This document shows positions 1 to 8,883 of a stretch of 64,000 nucleotides of DNA, in pieces. Position 1 is the first letter of the stretch; every line of letters begins with the position of its first letter. A program made the position numbers and the translations under genes. Origin of the DNA: Epilithonimonas arachidiradicis. GTDB lineage: Bacteria; Bacteroidota; Bacteroidia; Flavobacteriales; Weeksellaceae. The DNA lies in NCBI RefSeq assembly GCF_003610695.1, contig NZ_RAQH01000004.1, positions 296,954-360,953 on the forward strand. The letters are read 5' to 3'. The notes under the pieces are model-generated. The model was not told the origin of the DNA. It did no database searches and saw only the letters and a list, made by a program, of their open reading frames with translations.

Positions 1-1
1 A

Positions 2-952
2 ATGAAATTCAGGACAGAAGTAGATATTAATGAAAGTGAAAAGAAAATAGGAGTCGAAGATTGCATCTTCTCGATCGGTTCCTGTTTTGCAACGGAGATG
101 CACGAGAAATTTTCTGAAGGCCAGATTCAATCTTTGAACAATCCATTTGGAACTATTTTCAATCCTTATTCCGTTTTTCAGGCGATTCAGCAGGTTTATG
201 ATGCGAAGGAATATCAGGAAAGTGATCTAATTTTGGCCAATGACAATTATATCAGTCTGGATCATCATTCTTCTTTTGATTCCAGATATGCACATAAGTC
301 TCTAGAGAAAATCAACCAAAATATAGAAGAAAGCAATCAGTTTTTGCAAAATACAAGCTTTGTAATCATGACATTTGGAACATCTTATATTTATGAATTT
401 TTGCCAAAAAACAGATTAGTTGCCAATTGTCACAAGATTCCGCAAAAGTTTTTTGAAAAACGATTGTTATCTCATCAGGAACTGACGAGTTCTATCAATA
501 AAACGATTGAAATTCTAAAAGATATCTGTAAAGATGATGTTCAGATTTTATTTACTGTTTCGCCAGTTCGTCATACAAAAGACGGTATTGTTGAAAATCA
601 GTTGAGCAAATCAAAATTAATAACAGCCATTCACGAGGTAATTTCTGGAAAAGAAAACTGTCAATATCTTCCTGTTTATGAGATCTTGATGGATGACCTT
701 CGGGATTATCGTTTTTATAAAGATGATTTGATTCATCCTAATTCTCAGGCAGTGCAATACATTTGGGAAAAATTTGGAAACGCATATTTTTCGGATGAGA
801 CCAAAGTTTTCATCAATGAAAATAATAAGATTGTCACAGCCCTGACCCATAAAACAGCAGATGATAAAAATCCAAAATATCAGGAATTTTTGGATAAAAT
901 CAATCTCAGAATAAAGGAACAACAAAAGAAAGTAAAACATAAAATATTTTAG
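2..952 (+). CDS. GSCFA domain protein
   Basis: This 316-residue protein opens with a conserved-looking N-terminus and carries the signature Gly-Ser-Cys-Phe-Ala at residues 26-30, which names the GSCFA family. Members are common in Bacteroidota and are thought to be SGNH/GDSL-like esterases or acyltransferases, but the substrate is not known. A late Asp-x-x-His element (DDLIHPNS, about residues 241-248) fits the Asp-His half of an SGNH triad. No signal peptide is evident, so it is probably cytoplasmic. The first ATG lies one base inside the window and the length matches the family, so the gene looks complete. The next gene, tatD-like, follows on the same strand after a 70-bp A+T-rich spacer. 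Confidence 0.85.
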   Translation: MKFRTEVDINESEKKIGVEDCIFSIGSCFATEMHEKFSEGQIQSLNNPFGTIFNPYSVFQAIQQVYDAKEYQESDLILANDNYISLDHHSSFDSRYAHKSLEKINQNIEESNQFLQNTSFVIMTFGTSYIYEFLPKNRLVANCHKIPQKFFEKRLLSHQELTSSINKTIEILKDICKDDVQILFTVSPVRHTKDGIVENQLSKSKLITAIHEVISGKENCQYLPVYEILMDDLRDYRFYKDDLIHPNSQAVQYIWEKFGNAYFSDETKVFINENNKIVTALTHKTADDKNPKYQEFLDKINLRIKEQQKKVKHKIF

Positions 953-1022
953 TAATTATTAATTGTCAATGATTAATTGAAAATTTGATTAATCATTAAT
1001 AATTAAACATTGATAATTAATT

Positions 1023-1787
1023 ATGATAGATACGCACACCCATTTATATTCCGACCAATTTGATGAAGACCGTACAGAAGTTATTCAAAGGGCTTTGGAT
1101 AAAGGCGTGGAAAAGTTTTTCCTTCCAGCAATAGATTCAGAAACACACGAGAAAATGCTCTCATTAGAATCTGAATATCCTGGGAAAATTTTCTCAATGA
1201 TGGGATTACATCCTTGTTCAGTGCAGCCAGAATCTTGGAAAAACGAATTACAATTGGTTAAAAATTACCTAGATCAAAGAGATTTTGTAGCAATTGGAGA
1301 AATCGGAATTGATTTGTATTGGGACAAATCGACTTTGGATATCCAAGTAAAAGCTTTTGAACAACAGATTGATTGGGCAATAGAAAAAGATCAGCCAATT
1401 GTTATCCACACCAGAGAAAGTTTTGATGAAACTTTTGAAGTTCTTGAGAAAAAAAGACATCCAAAACTTCGTGGGATTTTCCATTGTTTTTCTGGAAATC
1501 TTGAACAAGCACAGCACGCTATTGACCTTCAATTTATTTTAGGAATCGGTGGAGTAGTGACCTTCAAAAATGGGAAAATAGACCAATTTCTGAATGAAAT
1601 TCCGTTAGATAAAATCGTTTTGGAAACAGATTCTCCTTATCTGGCGCCCGTTCCTTTCCGTGGAAAAAGAAATGAAAGTGCATATGTGGAATTGGTTGCT
1701 GGGAAATTAGTTGATATTTATGGAAAAGATTTTTCTGAAATCGATAGGATTACAACTGAAAATGCTTTGAAGTTGTTTAAAAAATAA
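1023..1787 (+). CDS. TatD family metal-dependent hydrolase (DNase)
   Basis: The 254-residue protein is a full-length TatD-type amidohydrolase. Visible metal and active-site residues are His5-x-His7 at the N-terminus, Glu93 in GEIGID, His129 in IVIHTRES, His154 in FHCFSG and Asp203 in ETDSPY, in the standard order. TatD proteins are cytoplasmic deoxyribonucleases with 3'-5' activity, linked to DNA repair and degradation; which paralogue this is (TatD, YcfH or YjjV type) cannot be decided here. The stop codon runs straight into a strong hairpin shared with the convergent helicase gene. Confidence 0.93.
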   Translation: MIDTHTHLYSDQFDEDRTEVIQRALDKGVEKFFLPAIDSETHEKMLSLESEYPGKIFSMMGLHPCSVQPESWKNELQLVKNYLDQRDFVAIGEIGIDLYWDKSTLDIQVKAFEQQIDWAIEKDQPIVIHTRESFDETFEVLEKKRHPKLRGIFHCFSGNLEQAQHAIDLQFILGIGGVVTFKNGKIDQFLNEIPLDKIVLETDSPYLAPVPFRGKRNESAYVELVAGKLVDIYGKDFSEIDRITTENALKLFKK

Positions 1788-1815
1788 AACCGGAAATATT
1801 TCCGGTTTTATTTTT
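1786..1815. terminator. Bidirectional terminator, tatD-like/DEAD helicase
   Basis: A perfect 24-bp inverted repeat (arms AAAACCGGAAA and TTTCCGGTTTT) starts on the tatD-like stop codon and is followed by a T-run. The A-run on its left gives a U-run when read from the other strand, so it can serve both convergent genes. Confidence 0.85.
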
Positions 1816-3066
1816 TTATTTCTTTCGGAAAAATCCTTTATTCTTAGGTTTCTTAAAACCTACTTCAGTTTTTGCCTGGGGTTTTGGCTTTGGAGTAAAA
1901 GGCTTGTTGTTACTATCTCTTTTCTGTTCCACAAGATTATCTGTATGATAAGGATGATCCTTAACCACAGGGATTTTTTTGCCAATCAATTTTTCAGTGC
2001 TTCTAAGGTTAGCTAAATCCAATCCATCAACAAACGAAAAAGAAGTTCCTTCCGAGCCGGCTCTGCCGGTTCTCCCGATTCTGTGAACATAAGTCTCGGA
2101 AACATCAGATAATTCATAATTCACGACATATTTCAATTCATCGATATCAATTCCTCTTGCCGCAATATCTGTCGCAACCAGAACTCTCGTCTTTTTCGAT
2201 TTGAAATTGTTAAGTGCATTTTGTCTCGCATTCTGAGACTTGTTTCCATGGATTGCTTCAGCCGAAATTTTGGATTGATGGAGTTTTCTGGCGATTTTAT
2301 CCGCACCGTGTTTAGTCCTTGAAAATACCAAAACCTGATCCAATTTCGGATCTTGTAAAAGATGTACCAAAAGGTCAGTCTTGTTATCTTTCTCTACAAA
2401 ATAAATACTTTGCTGAATGGTATCTGCGGTAGAAGAAACCGGAGCAACTTCTACTTTTACAGGATTTACCAAGATCTCAGATGCAAGGTTGGCAATCTCT
2501 TTCGGCATTGTTGCGGAGAAGAAAAGGTTTTGTCTTTTAGCAGGAATTATTTTCAGGATTTTTTTCACATCGTGTACAAATCCCATATCCAGCATTCTGT
2601 CAGCTTCATCCAAGACAAAAATCTGCAGATGATGGAGTTTAATAATCCCTTGAGAAATAAAATCTAATAATCTTCCTGGAGTAGCAATCAAGATATCAAC
2701 ACCTCTTTTCAGCTGTTGCTCCTGTGCGTGTTGTTTAACACCACCAAAAATCACCAAAGATTTTAGTTTCAGATGTTTTCCGTAAGCTTGGAAATTCTCT
2801 TCTATTTGGATGGCTAATTCTCTCGTTGGCGTTAGAATTAGCGCTTTTATTTGGTTTCTGTGTTGGTCTTTTTCAGAAAGGTTTTGTAAGATGGGAATGG
2901 CAAATGCTGCGGTTTTTCCGGTGCCTGTCTGTGCGCTTCCCAAAAGATCTTTTTTCTGTAAAATCGATGGTATTGCTTTTTCCTGGATTGGAGTCGGCTG
3001 TTCGTAACCTTGGGTTTTAAGAGCGTCTAATATTGGTTTGATTAAACCTAATTGTTCAAAATTCAA
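1816..3066 (-). CDS. DEAD-box ATP-dependent RNA helicase, RhlE-like
   Basis: The 416-residue protein has all DEAD-box motifs in order: a Q motif (PTPIQ, 25-29), Walker A AQTGTGKT (45-52), PTRELA, DEAD (153-156), SAT (184-186), ARGID and HRIGRTGR (328-335). The C-terminal tail from about residue 380 is rich in Lys, Pro and Phe, as in RhlE-type helicases that use a basic tail for RNA binding. Such enzymes unwind short RNA duplexes in ribosome assembly and RNA turnover, often during cold growth. Flavobacteria usually encode several paralogues, so a specific symbol is not given. It is convergent with the tatD-like gene. Confidence 0.93.
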   Translation of the reverse strand: MNFEQLGLIKPILDALKTQGYEQPTPIQEKAIPSILQKKDLLGSAQTGTGKTAAFAIPILQNLSEKDQHRNQIKALILTPTRELAIQIEENFQAYGKHLKLKSLVIFGGVKQHAQEQQLKRGVDILIATPGRLLDFISQGIIKLHHLQIFVLDEADRMLDMGFVHDVKKILKIIPAKRQNLFFSATMPKEIANLASEILVNPVKVEVAPVSSTADTIQQSIYFVEKDNKTDLLVHLLQDPKLDQVLVFSRTKHGADKIARKLHQSKISAEAIHGNKSQNARQNALNNFKSKKTRVLVATDIAARGIDIDELKYVVNYELSDVSETYVHRIGRTGRAGSEGTSFSFVDGLDLANLRSTEKLIGKKIPVVKDHPYHTDNLVEQKRDSNNKPFTPKPKPQAKTEVGFKKPKNKGFFRKK

Positions 3067-3151
3067 TTGAAATATTTTTAATTAAAATGAAAATTCCTTC
3101 TCACGTCGGAAGGAATTGTATTGTGCAAAGGTAGTTGAAAAATAATTAATC

Positions 3152-3637
3152 TTATTTTATCTTTTCCCATTGTTGTTTTTGCTTCAATTCAGAGATGTAA
3201 GTAATAAGTTTTGTTAGTTTTTCCGGCTTTTCACCTGCGGACATTGCGATACCTTTTTTGCTGCCGTCAGAAAAATAAACTCTCAAATTGGTTTTGGAAG
3301 CATCCATGATCCGTTTATCCTCGTATTTGTCATTCAGGGATTTGACATTAGCTGCGTCAGTTAAAGCAATTAATTGATCGTAGTCTTCTTTGCTGACAGT
3401 CGATTTGAAAGTTCCTTCTCTTGGTTTGTCAAAATCGCCTTTACCTTCTCCTTGAGAAAAGTTAAAATGTTCTGCTTCCAAAACAGCTGTTCTGTCGGAG
3501 TTAATTGTGATTTTATAAATCGGACAAAATCCGAAACAAGGACCTACTTCATATTCAATCTTGGAATATTGGGTTGTCTGAGATGTTGTACAGGACATTA
3601 GTCCAATAAAAACTAAAAGGCTTAATATATATTTCAT
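3152..3637 (-). CDS. DUF6438-type lipoprotein
   Basis: This 161-residue protein has a signal peptide ending in a lipobox (GLMSC, Cys16), so it is probably a lipid-anchored cell-envelope protein. Just after the anchor is the motif PCFGFCPIYKITI, which I associate with DUF6438 (pattern P-C-F-G-x-C-P-x-Y). The two Cys residues in this motif could form a disulfide or bind a ligand. The function of the family is not known. It lies between the helicase and a small beta-barrel gene on the same strand; the 42-bp gap to the latter allows co-transcription. Confidence 0.75.
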   Translation of the reverse strand: MKYILSLLVFIGLMSCTTSQTTQYSKIEYEVGPCFGFCPIYKITINSDRTAVLEAEHFNFSQGEGKGDFDKPREGTFKSTVSKEDYDQLIALTDAANVKSLNDKYEDKRIMDASKTNLRVYFSDGSKKGIAMSAGEKPEKLTKLITYISELKQKQQWEKIK

Positions 3638-3679
3638 AGTAAATTTTTTCGGAGTATAGCTTTCAATAATTGTTCCGAA

Positions 3680-4315
3680 TTATTTGAATCGGTAGCCCAA
3701 TCCGATTTGGAAGAAACTCACTCTCGTATCAATTCCTTCTTTGTTGATATTAGAGATTCCAAAATTATATCTGGCGTCAGCAAAAATATTTTTATTAAAA
3801 TGAAATTCTGTTCCTATAAAAGGAAATACGTTAATGGATTTTACATTTTCCAATTTGTTAGAAGAATTTCCATTGATAGTAAAATCACTTTTAATTTTAG
3901 AATCTACATTAAATCCAAAATTAAACCCGCCTAGAACAGAAAACTTATCGATAATATAATACTTTGCTGAGATCGGAACTTGAATTTGTGAATATTTATA
4001 TTTCAACTCCATTGTTCCGCCTTGTATGATTTCATTTCCTACAAGATCATACAAATCAACAGCTGTTTTACCACCAAGTTCGGTATAAATAAGTTCTCCT
4101 TGTAAAGCCAGCTTAGTGGTTAAAAAATGCTCTGCAAAACCTCCAACATAAAAATAAGATTTGGAGTCGAAGTCAGAAAAATCTTCCCAAAATGTATCGG
4201 GAGAATCCTTCCAGTCTAAAGAAGAATTGATGTATCCTGCCTTAACTCCAAAATGCGTTTGTGCCAACGTTAAAGATGATACTGCCATTAATAATAGCAA
4301 AATGATTTTTTTCAT
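3680..4315 (-). CDS. Small outer-membrane beta-barrel protein (porin-like/PorT-like fold)
   Basis: I place the start at the ATG giving MKKIILLLLMAVSS, which begins a clean signal peptide cut after LAQ. An upstream in-frame ATG would add 18 polar residues ahead of the signal and overlap obgE. The mature part (about 190 residues) has alternating hydrophobic strands and ends with a C-terminal aromatic (GLGYRFK), as expected for an eight-stranded beta-barrel of the outer-membrane protein beta-barrel family. Ligand or role is unknown. It follows obgE with a 25-bp gap, so it may be expressed from the same transcript. Confidence 0.8.
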   Translation of the reverse strand: MKKIILLLLMAVSSLTLAQTHFGVKAGYINSSLDWKDSPDTFWEDFSDFDSKSYFYVGGFAEHFLTTKLALQGELIYTELGGKTAVDLYDLVGNEIIQGGTMELKYKYSQIQVPISAKYYIIDKFSVLGGFNFGFNVDSKIKSDFTINGNSSNKLENVKSINVFPFIGTEFHFNKNIFADARYNFGISNINKEGIDTRVSFFQIGLGYRFK

Positions 4316-4340
4316 AGTAATAGTTTTTATTAGTTTAAAT

Positions 4341-5324
4341 TTATCCGTGCAATTTTTTCCAAATGGCATCTTTTAATTCCTGAAGTCCTTCACCAGTAAC
4401 ACCGGAAAAAAATAAAGGCTGTCTGTTTTCTGGGAATTCGGCGGCGATTTCTTTTTTCAGTTCATCATCCAGCAAATCTGCTTTGGATACGGATAAAATG
4501 AAATCTTTGTCTACCAATTCAGGATTATATTCTTTCAATTCATTTTCCAAAATCTTGAATTCCTGAAAATGATCTTCGGAATCCGCCGGAATGAGGAATA
4601 ATAAAATCGAATTTCTCTCGATATGTCTCAGGAATCGGTGACCGAGACCTTTACCTTCTGCGGCGCCTTCTATAATCCCGGGAATATCTGCCATTACAAA
4701 AGATTTGTAATTTCTCCATTCTACGATTCCAAGATTAGGTGTCAAAGTGGTAAAAGCGTAGTCCGCAATTTTGGGTTTAGCGGCAGAAACCGATGACAAT
4801 AACGTGGATTTTCCGGCATTTGGGAATCCCACTAAGCCAACATCTGCCAAGATTTTCAATTCAAAAATGACATAACCTTCCTGGCCTTCCATTCCCGGCT
4901 GAGCATATCTGGGTGTTTGGTTTGTAGAAGACTTGAAATGCTCGTTACCAAGTCCGCCTTTTCCGCCTTCCATCAAAATGATTTCTTGACCATCTTCCAG
5001 GATTTCCCCGATGATTTCTCCGTCCTCATTTTTAGCGATAGTTCCCAATGGGACATTGATGTAAACATCGGCACCATAGGCACCGGTCAATTGATTTTTA
5101 CCGCCGTTTTCTCCACGTTCTGCTTTCACGTGACGTGTATAGCGAAGGGGTAGAAGAGTCCACTCATTGGCATTACCTTTCATAATCACGTGTCCGCCAC
5201 GTCCGCCATCACCACCATCGGGACCACCTTTTGGGATGTATTTTTCTCTGCGGAGATGGGCTGATCCAGCACCACCGTGGCCACTTTTACAATGAATTTT
5301 TACGTAATCTACGAAATTTGACAT
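4341..5324 (-). CDS. obgE: Obg family GTPase (ribosome assembly)
   Basis: The 327-residue protein has the glycine-rich Obg fold over roughly residues 1-158 and then a GTPase domain: G1 GFPNAGKST (166-174), switch [10 protein letters not shown]3 DIPGII followed by the Obg-type [16 protein letters not shown], and a late SKADLL G4 motif. Obg binds the 50S subunit and acts in late ribosome assembly and stress control. The C-terminal extension of some Obg proteins is absent, as is common in Bacteroidota. It is third in the order hpt-adk-obgE, all on the minus strand with short gaps. Confidence 0.96.
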   Translation of the reverse strand: MSNFVDYVKIHCKSGHGGAGSAHLRREKYIPKGGPDGGDGGRGGHVIMKGNANEWTLLPLRYTRHVKAERGENGGKNQLTGAYGADVYINVPLGTIAKNEDGEIIGEILEDGQEIILMEGGKGGLGNEHFKSSTNQTPRYAQPGMEGQEGYVIFELKILADVGLVGFPNAGKSTLLSSVSAAKPKIADYAFTTLTPNLGIVEWRNYKSFVMADIPGIIEGAAEGKGLGHRFLRHIERNSILLFLIPADSEDHFQEFKILENELKEYNPELVDKDFILSVSKADLLDDELKKEIAAEFPENRQPLFFSGVTGEGLQELKDAIWKKLHG

Positions 5325-5334
5325 ATTTTTTTAT

Positions 5335-5396
5335 TGATGGAAGGTGGAAGTCCGAAGGTGGAAAAACTTCCTGCTTCAAACTTCCATCTTCTTGCT
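5335..5396. repeat. Intergenic repeat remnant between adk and obgE
   Basis: The 73-bp gap holds a purine-rich block (GGAAGTCCGAAGG) and then a pyrimidine-rich block (ACTTCCATCTTCTTGC). Related blocks occur near 28630-28660 and 33525-33640 in the nuo operon. It looks like a dispersed flavobacterial intergenic repeat rather than a regulatory site. Confidence 0.4.
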
Positions 5397-5397
5397 T

Positions 5398-5976
5398 TTA
5401 CTTAATTTTTTCTACTTCAGCAAATAATTTTTCAGAAATCTCGGAGATATCGCCAATCCCGTTAACTTCTACATATTTACCTTGTTTTTTATACAGTTCT
5501 GCAACTTCTGCAGTTTTGGTATAATATTCTTTGATTCTGTTTCTGATGATATCTTCGTTAGAATCATCTGTTCTTCCACTTGTTTCTCCTCTTTTAAGAA
5601 GTCTTTCTACCAAAACTTCATCCTCAACAACCAAAGAAAGACAAATACTGATCTCAGTTCCCAACTCTTCTTTTACGATGTTTTCCAAAGCTTCTGTCTG
5701 AGTTGCCGTTCTGGGGAAACCATCAAAAATAAATCCGTTGGTTTCTGTCGGTTTTCTCAACTCATCAATCAGCATATCTATGGTTACCTGATCCGGAACG
5801 AGTTCTCCTTTGTCGATATATGATTTTGCTAATTTGCCAAGATCTGTATCGTTTTTCATATTGTAACGGAAAAGATCTCCTGTTGAAATCTGTTTCAGAT
5901 TGAATTTCTCGATAAGATGTTGAGCCTGGGTTCCTTTTCCGCTTCCTGGAGGGCCAAAGAGAACAATATTGATCAT
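5398..5976 (-). CDS. adk: Adenylate kinase
   Basis: The 192-residue enzyme interconverts ATP + AMP and two ADP. The P-loop GPPGSGKGT is at residues 8-16; the AMP-site motif FDGFPRT and the short-lid element GRTDDSNEDII follow. The length and lid mark it as the short, zinc-free form. Adk is cytoplasmic and sets adenylate energy charge. The gene sits directly downstream of hpt, so purine salvage and nucleotide phosphorylation are adjacent; in Bacteroidota these two are often neighbours. Confidence 0.97.
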   Translation of the reverse strand: MINIVLFGPPGSGKGTQAQHLIEKFNLKQISTGDLFRYNMKNDTDLGKLAKSYIDKGELVPDQVTIDMLIDELRKPTETNGFIFDGFPRTATQTEALENIVKEELGTEISICLSLVVEDEVLVERLLKRGETSGRTDDSNEDIIRNRIKEYYTKTAEVAELYKKQGKYVEVNGIGDISEISEKLFAEVEKIK

Positions 5977-6022
5977 AATTTCTTTAATTTATTGATGATT
6001 TATTTCTTTCTTTTTTCTTTGA

Positions 6023-6577
6023 TTAATGATTGATTCTGCCTTCTTCTAATTGATAAAGGTCCGGTAGATTTCTACCCAATTCATCATAATCCAAACCGTA
6101 GCCTAAAACAAATTTGTTAGGGATTTCTTTAGCAACATAATCAATCGTGAAGTCCTTTTGAAAAACATCCGGCTTCAAAAGAAGAGATGCGACTTTTAAT
6201 GATTTTGGACGTTGTGTGTTTTTGAAATATTCAAAAAGGTTTTCAAGCGTATTTCCGGTATCCACAATGTCTTCCATCAAAATAATATGACGGTCCACAA
6301 CATCTTTAGTCAGGTCCATTTTTTTATAAACAATGCCTGTAGATTGTGTCCCGGAATAAGAACTTACCTGCAAAAAAGCAATTTCACATTTCCCAGGATA
6401 ATATTTTAAAAAATCTGAGAAAAACATAATTACACCGTTCAAAACGCCTACGAAAATAGGTGTTTCATCTTTGTAATCTTCGTAAACTCTAAGGGCTAAT
6501 TTTTTGATAATTTCCTGAATTTCATCGTGTTTCAGGTAGGGTACGAAACTTTTGTCGTGAACTTGTATAGACTCCAT
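6023..6577 (-). CDS. hpt: Hypoxanthine phosphoribosyltransferase
   Basis: This enzyme transfers the phosphoribosyl group of PRPP to hypoxanthine or guanine in purine salvage. The PRPP-binding signature is clear (LMEDIVDTGNTLE), preceded by an acidic-hydrophobic strand, and a late YGLDYDE element fits the purine-site region. I choose the ATG that gives MESIQVHDKSF (184 residues); an upstream ATG would add six residues with no support. It is the first gene of the hpt-adk-obgE run, divergent from the PASTA protein gene. Confidence 0.94.
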   Translation of the reverse strand: MESIQVHDKSFVPYLKHDEIQEIIKKLALRVYEDYKDETPIFVGVLNGVIMFFSDFLKYYPGKCEIAFLQVSSYSGTQSTGIVYKKMDLTKDVVDRHIILMEDIVDTGNTLENLFEYFKNTQRPKSLKVASLLLKPDVFQKDFTIDYVAKEIPNKFVLGYGLDYDELGRNLPDLYQLEEGRINH

Positions 6578-6670
6578 ATGTATTTCAAAGCACAAAAATA
6601 AGGTTTTTATAACAATTGATCGATTTTCTTTTTTGCAGCGTTCGGAAATTAGGAATACAATTTAATTATT

Positions 6671-6678
6671 TATATTTG
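6671..6678 (+). promoter_or_regulatory. Candidate -7 element upstream of the PASTA gene
   Basis: TATATTTG matches the Bacteroidota -7 consensus TAnnTTTG and lies 27 bp before the ATG. No good TTG at -33 was seen at the usual distance, so support is partial. Confidence 0.45.
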
Positions 6679-6705
6679 CGTTACTATTTCTGAAAAAGAA
6701 TCCAT

Positions 6706-7755
6706 ATGTTCAAATCACTTTTCCACTGGAAAGTATTAGTAAATATAGTTTTAGCGATGGCCATTTTTGCCGGATTGGTTTGGCTGACATTCCGTTGGCT
6801 GGAGTTTCATACCAATCACGGTGAGGAAGTACCCGTTCCTAATGTCATGAATATGACTGTTCACGAAGCGATTAAGATCCTTGATGATTCTGGTCTGGAA
6901 TACGAGGTGGACAGTTTCAAATATGATCCAAAGTATCGCCCGTTTCAGGTTTTAGCTGTAAATCCAAATCCTGGAGCTAATGTTAAGAACGGAAGAATCA
7001 TTACACTGAAAGTTAATCCGAGAACTTGGGCGAAAGTAGCTATTCCTGATATTATTGATAGGTATAAAGGGTTGGCATTTAATCAGTTAAATCTTGTTGG
7101 TTTGAAAGTCGGTGACACTCTTTATGAACCAAGTATCCAGCGAGATGCTGTTCTTAGAATCATTTATAATGGTACAAGTGTGAAGCCGGGAACACAGATT
7201 CCGAGATTTTCGGCAGTAGATTTAGTAATTGGTTCAGGCCCTCTTAGAAATGTATCAATTCCTAATGTTGTAGGCAGAACGGTTCAGGAAGCCAAGAAAA
7301 TTATTGCACAGGCTTTATTCGAAGTTGGAATTGTAGAACACGAGGACGGTAGAAGTGATGATTCTGACATTGTTTATTATCAGGATCCGGAGTTTGGTTC
7401 TCTCAGAGATCAGGGGATGCAGATTGATCTTTGGGCGAGCAAAAAGACACCTGCCGAGTTACAAAATAAAATCAGACAGCTGGATGAGATGTATAAACCT
7501 AAGATTGATACTACGTTGGCGCCTGTTGAATATAGAGAGTTACCGCCGCCTGTTGAGCAGCGACCTACGAGTGTAAACAGTCAGCCAGCTGCAACATCTG
7601 CGCCTGCGGTTACGAAGCCCAAAGTTTCGACAAATCCATCGACAACGAGTGCGGGTTCTAATCAGCCAGCTGCAAAACAAAATACCAATACACCACAATC
7701 TTCTACAGCCAAACCTGTAGAAAAGCCTAAACCCAAGAAAGTAGTAATAGAATAA
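6706..7755 (+). CDS. Membrane-anchored PASTA domain protein
   Basis: The 349-residue protein has one N-terminal membrane segment (about residues 9-29) and then three PASTA-like units, seen as repeated VPNVMNMTVHEAIKIL, IPDIIDRYKGLAFNQL and IPNVVGRTVQEAKKII elements. The tail from about 275 is rich in Pro, Ala, Thr and Ser. PASTA units bind muropeptides or beta-lactams in Ser/Thr kinases and PBPs, but there is no kinase or transpeptidase domain here, so this is a stand-alone periplasmic PASTA protein. A cell-wall role is inference. It precedes the pseudouridine synthase gene, with a terminator between. Confidence 0.88.
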   Translation: MFKSLFHWKVLVNIVLAMAIFAGLVWLTFRWLEFHTNHGEEVPVPNVMNMTVHEAIKILDDSGLEYEVDSFKYDPKYRPFQVLAVNPNPGANVKNGRIITLKVNPRTWAKVAIPDIIDRYKGLAFNQLNLVGLKVGDTLYEPSIQRDAVLRIIYNGTSVKPGTQIPRFSAVDLVIGSGPLRNVSIPNVVGRTVQEAKKIIAQALFEVGIVEHEDGRSDDSDIVYYQDPEFGSLRDQGMQIDLWASKKTPAELQNKIRQLDEMYKPKIDTTLAPVEYRELPPPVEQRPTSVNSQPAATSAPAVTKPKVSTNPSTTSAGSNQPAAKQNTNTPQSSTAKPVEKPKPKKVVIE

Positions 7756-7759
7756 ACAG

Positions 7760-7788
7760 AGGCTTCAACATATTGTTGAAGCCTTTTT
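7760..7788 (+). terminator. Intrinsic terminator after the PASTA gene
   Basis: A 10-bp perfect stem (GGCTTCAACA / TGTTGAAGCC) with a 3-nt loop is followed by five T. It lies immediately before the rluD-like start and may act as an attenuator rather than a full stop. Confidence 0.8.
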
Positions 7789-7799
7789 AAAATTAAATT

Positions 7800-8864
7800 A
7801 TGCTGGACGATAACGAAGATTTTTTAGAAGACGAATTAACAACTGATGCCTCTGTTGATGATGAAAACAGTGGGCTGTATGAGCATCTTAATATCAAAGT
7901 CGATAAAAATCAGGAACCACTTCGTATTGACAAGTTTTTATTAATTCATCGTCAAAATTCATCGCGAAACAAAATATCTCAAACCTGTCGTGCGGGTAAT
8001 GTTGTTGTTAATGGTAATGCTGTCAAACAAAATTACAGAGTTAAGCCAGGTGACGAGATCAGTGTTTTATTAGCGCATCCGCCAAGAGAAAATGTCATTA
8101 TTCCGCAAGATATTCCAATTAATATCGTTTACGAAGATGCTGATCTGGTAGTAGTAGATAAAGATGCAGGGATGGTTGTACATCCGGGTTTTGGAAATTG
8201 GGATGGAACACTGGTGAATGCATTGGCATTTCATTTTGCAAAAGATCCTGACTATAATTCAGATCTTGACAGAGTAGGATTAGTGCACAGGATAGACAAA
8301 GATACTTCCGGTCTGTTGGTGATTGCAAAAAATGAATACGCTCTAAGCCATCTTGCCAAACAATTTTTTGACAGAAAAACCAGACGTCTGTACTGGGCAT
8401 TTGTCTGGGGCAATGTTCAGGATGATGAAGGAACTATTATTGGACACATTGGCAGACATCCGAAAAACAGAATGCAGATGTACACCTATGCGGATGGTAG
8501 CCACGGAAAACATGCAGTGACGCATTACAAAGTTTTGGAACGTTTCCGCTATATGACTTGGGTAGAATGTAAACTGGAAACAGGGAGAACACACCAAATC
8601 CGAGCTCACATGAAACATATCGGTCATACGTTATTTAATGATGAAAGATATGAGGGGAATATCATAATGCGGGGCATTAATTTGCCAAAGTATAAACAAT
8701 TTGTTCAGAATGTTTTCGAAGTTTTACCAAGACATGCTCTGCATGCGCATACATTGGGATTTATTCATCCGGTGACTAAAAAAGAAATGTATTTTGAAAG
8801 TCCAATGCCGAAAGATATGCAGGAAGCATCTGAACGTTGGAGAAAATATCTTGATAATAATTAG
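7800..8864 (+). CDS. rluD: RluA family 23S rRNA pseudouridine synthase (RluD-like)
   Basis: The 354-residue protein has an acidic lead of about 30 residues, an S4 RNA-binding domain (about 35-95; RIDKFLLIH, RNKISQTCRAGNVVVNG) and an RluA/RluD catalytic domain. The catalytic Asp is in HRIDKDTSG, and the motifs ETGRTHQIRAHM and HALHAHTLGF are typical. RluD modifies helix 69 of 23S rRNA, which matters for ribosome recycling. The assignment to RluD rather than RluC rests on the S4 domain and length, so the exact target is less certain than the family. Confidence 0.92.
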   Translation: MLDDNEDFLEDELTTDASVDDENSGLYEHLNIKVDKNQEPLRIDKFLLIHRQNSSRNKISQTCRAGNVVVNGNAVKQNYRVKPGDEISVLLAHPPRENVIIPQDIPINIVYEDADLVVVDKDAGMVVHPGFGNWDGTLVNALAFHFAKDPDYNSDLDRVGLVHRIDKDTSGLLVIAKNEYALSHLAKQFFDRKTRRLYWAFVWGNVQDDEGTIIGHIGRHPKNRMQMYTYADGSHGKHAVTHYKVLERFRYMTWVECKLETGRTHQIRAHMKHIGHTLFNDERYEGNIIMRGINLPKYKQFVQNVFEVLPRHALHAHTLGFIHPVTKKEMYFESPMPKDMQEASERWRKYLDNN

Positions 8865-8871
8865 ACTTTTA

Positions 8872-8879
8872 TATATTTG
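8872..8879 (+). promoter_or_regulatory. Candidate promoter for the PorP/SprF gene
   Basis: TATATTTG fits the TAnnTTTG -7 consensus. A TTG lies at 8851-8853, 18 bp upstream. Transcription would begin close to the proposed GTG start, so the mRNA may be nearly leaderless. Confidence 0.5.
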
Positions 8880-8883
8880 TACT

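Noticed and set aside
617..940. Minus-strand ORF inside the GSCFA gene
   Set aside because: It is a reading-frame shadow with no recognisable motif and lies wholly within a well-supported gene.
8794..8883. Upstream extension of the PorP/SprF gene
   Set aside because: It overlaps rluD and places 30 residues before a clean signal peptide.
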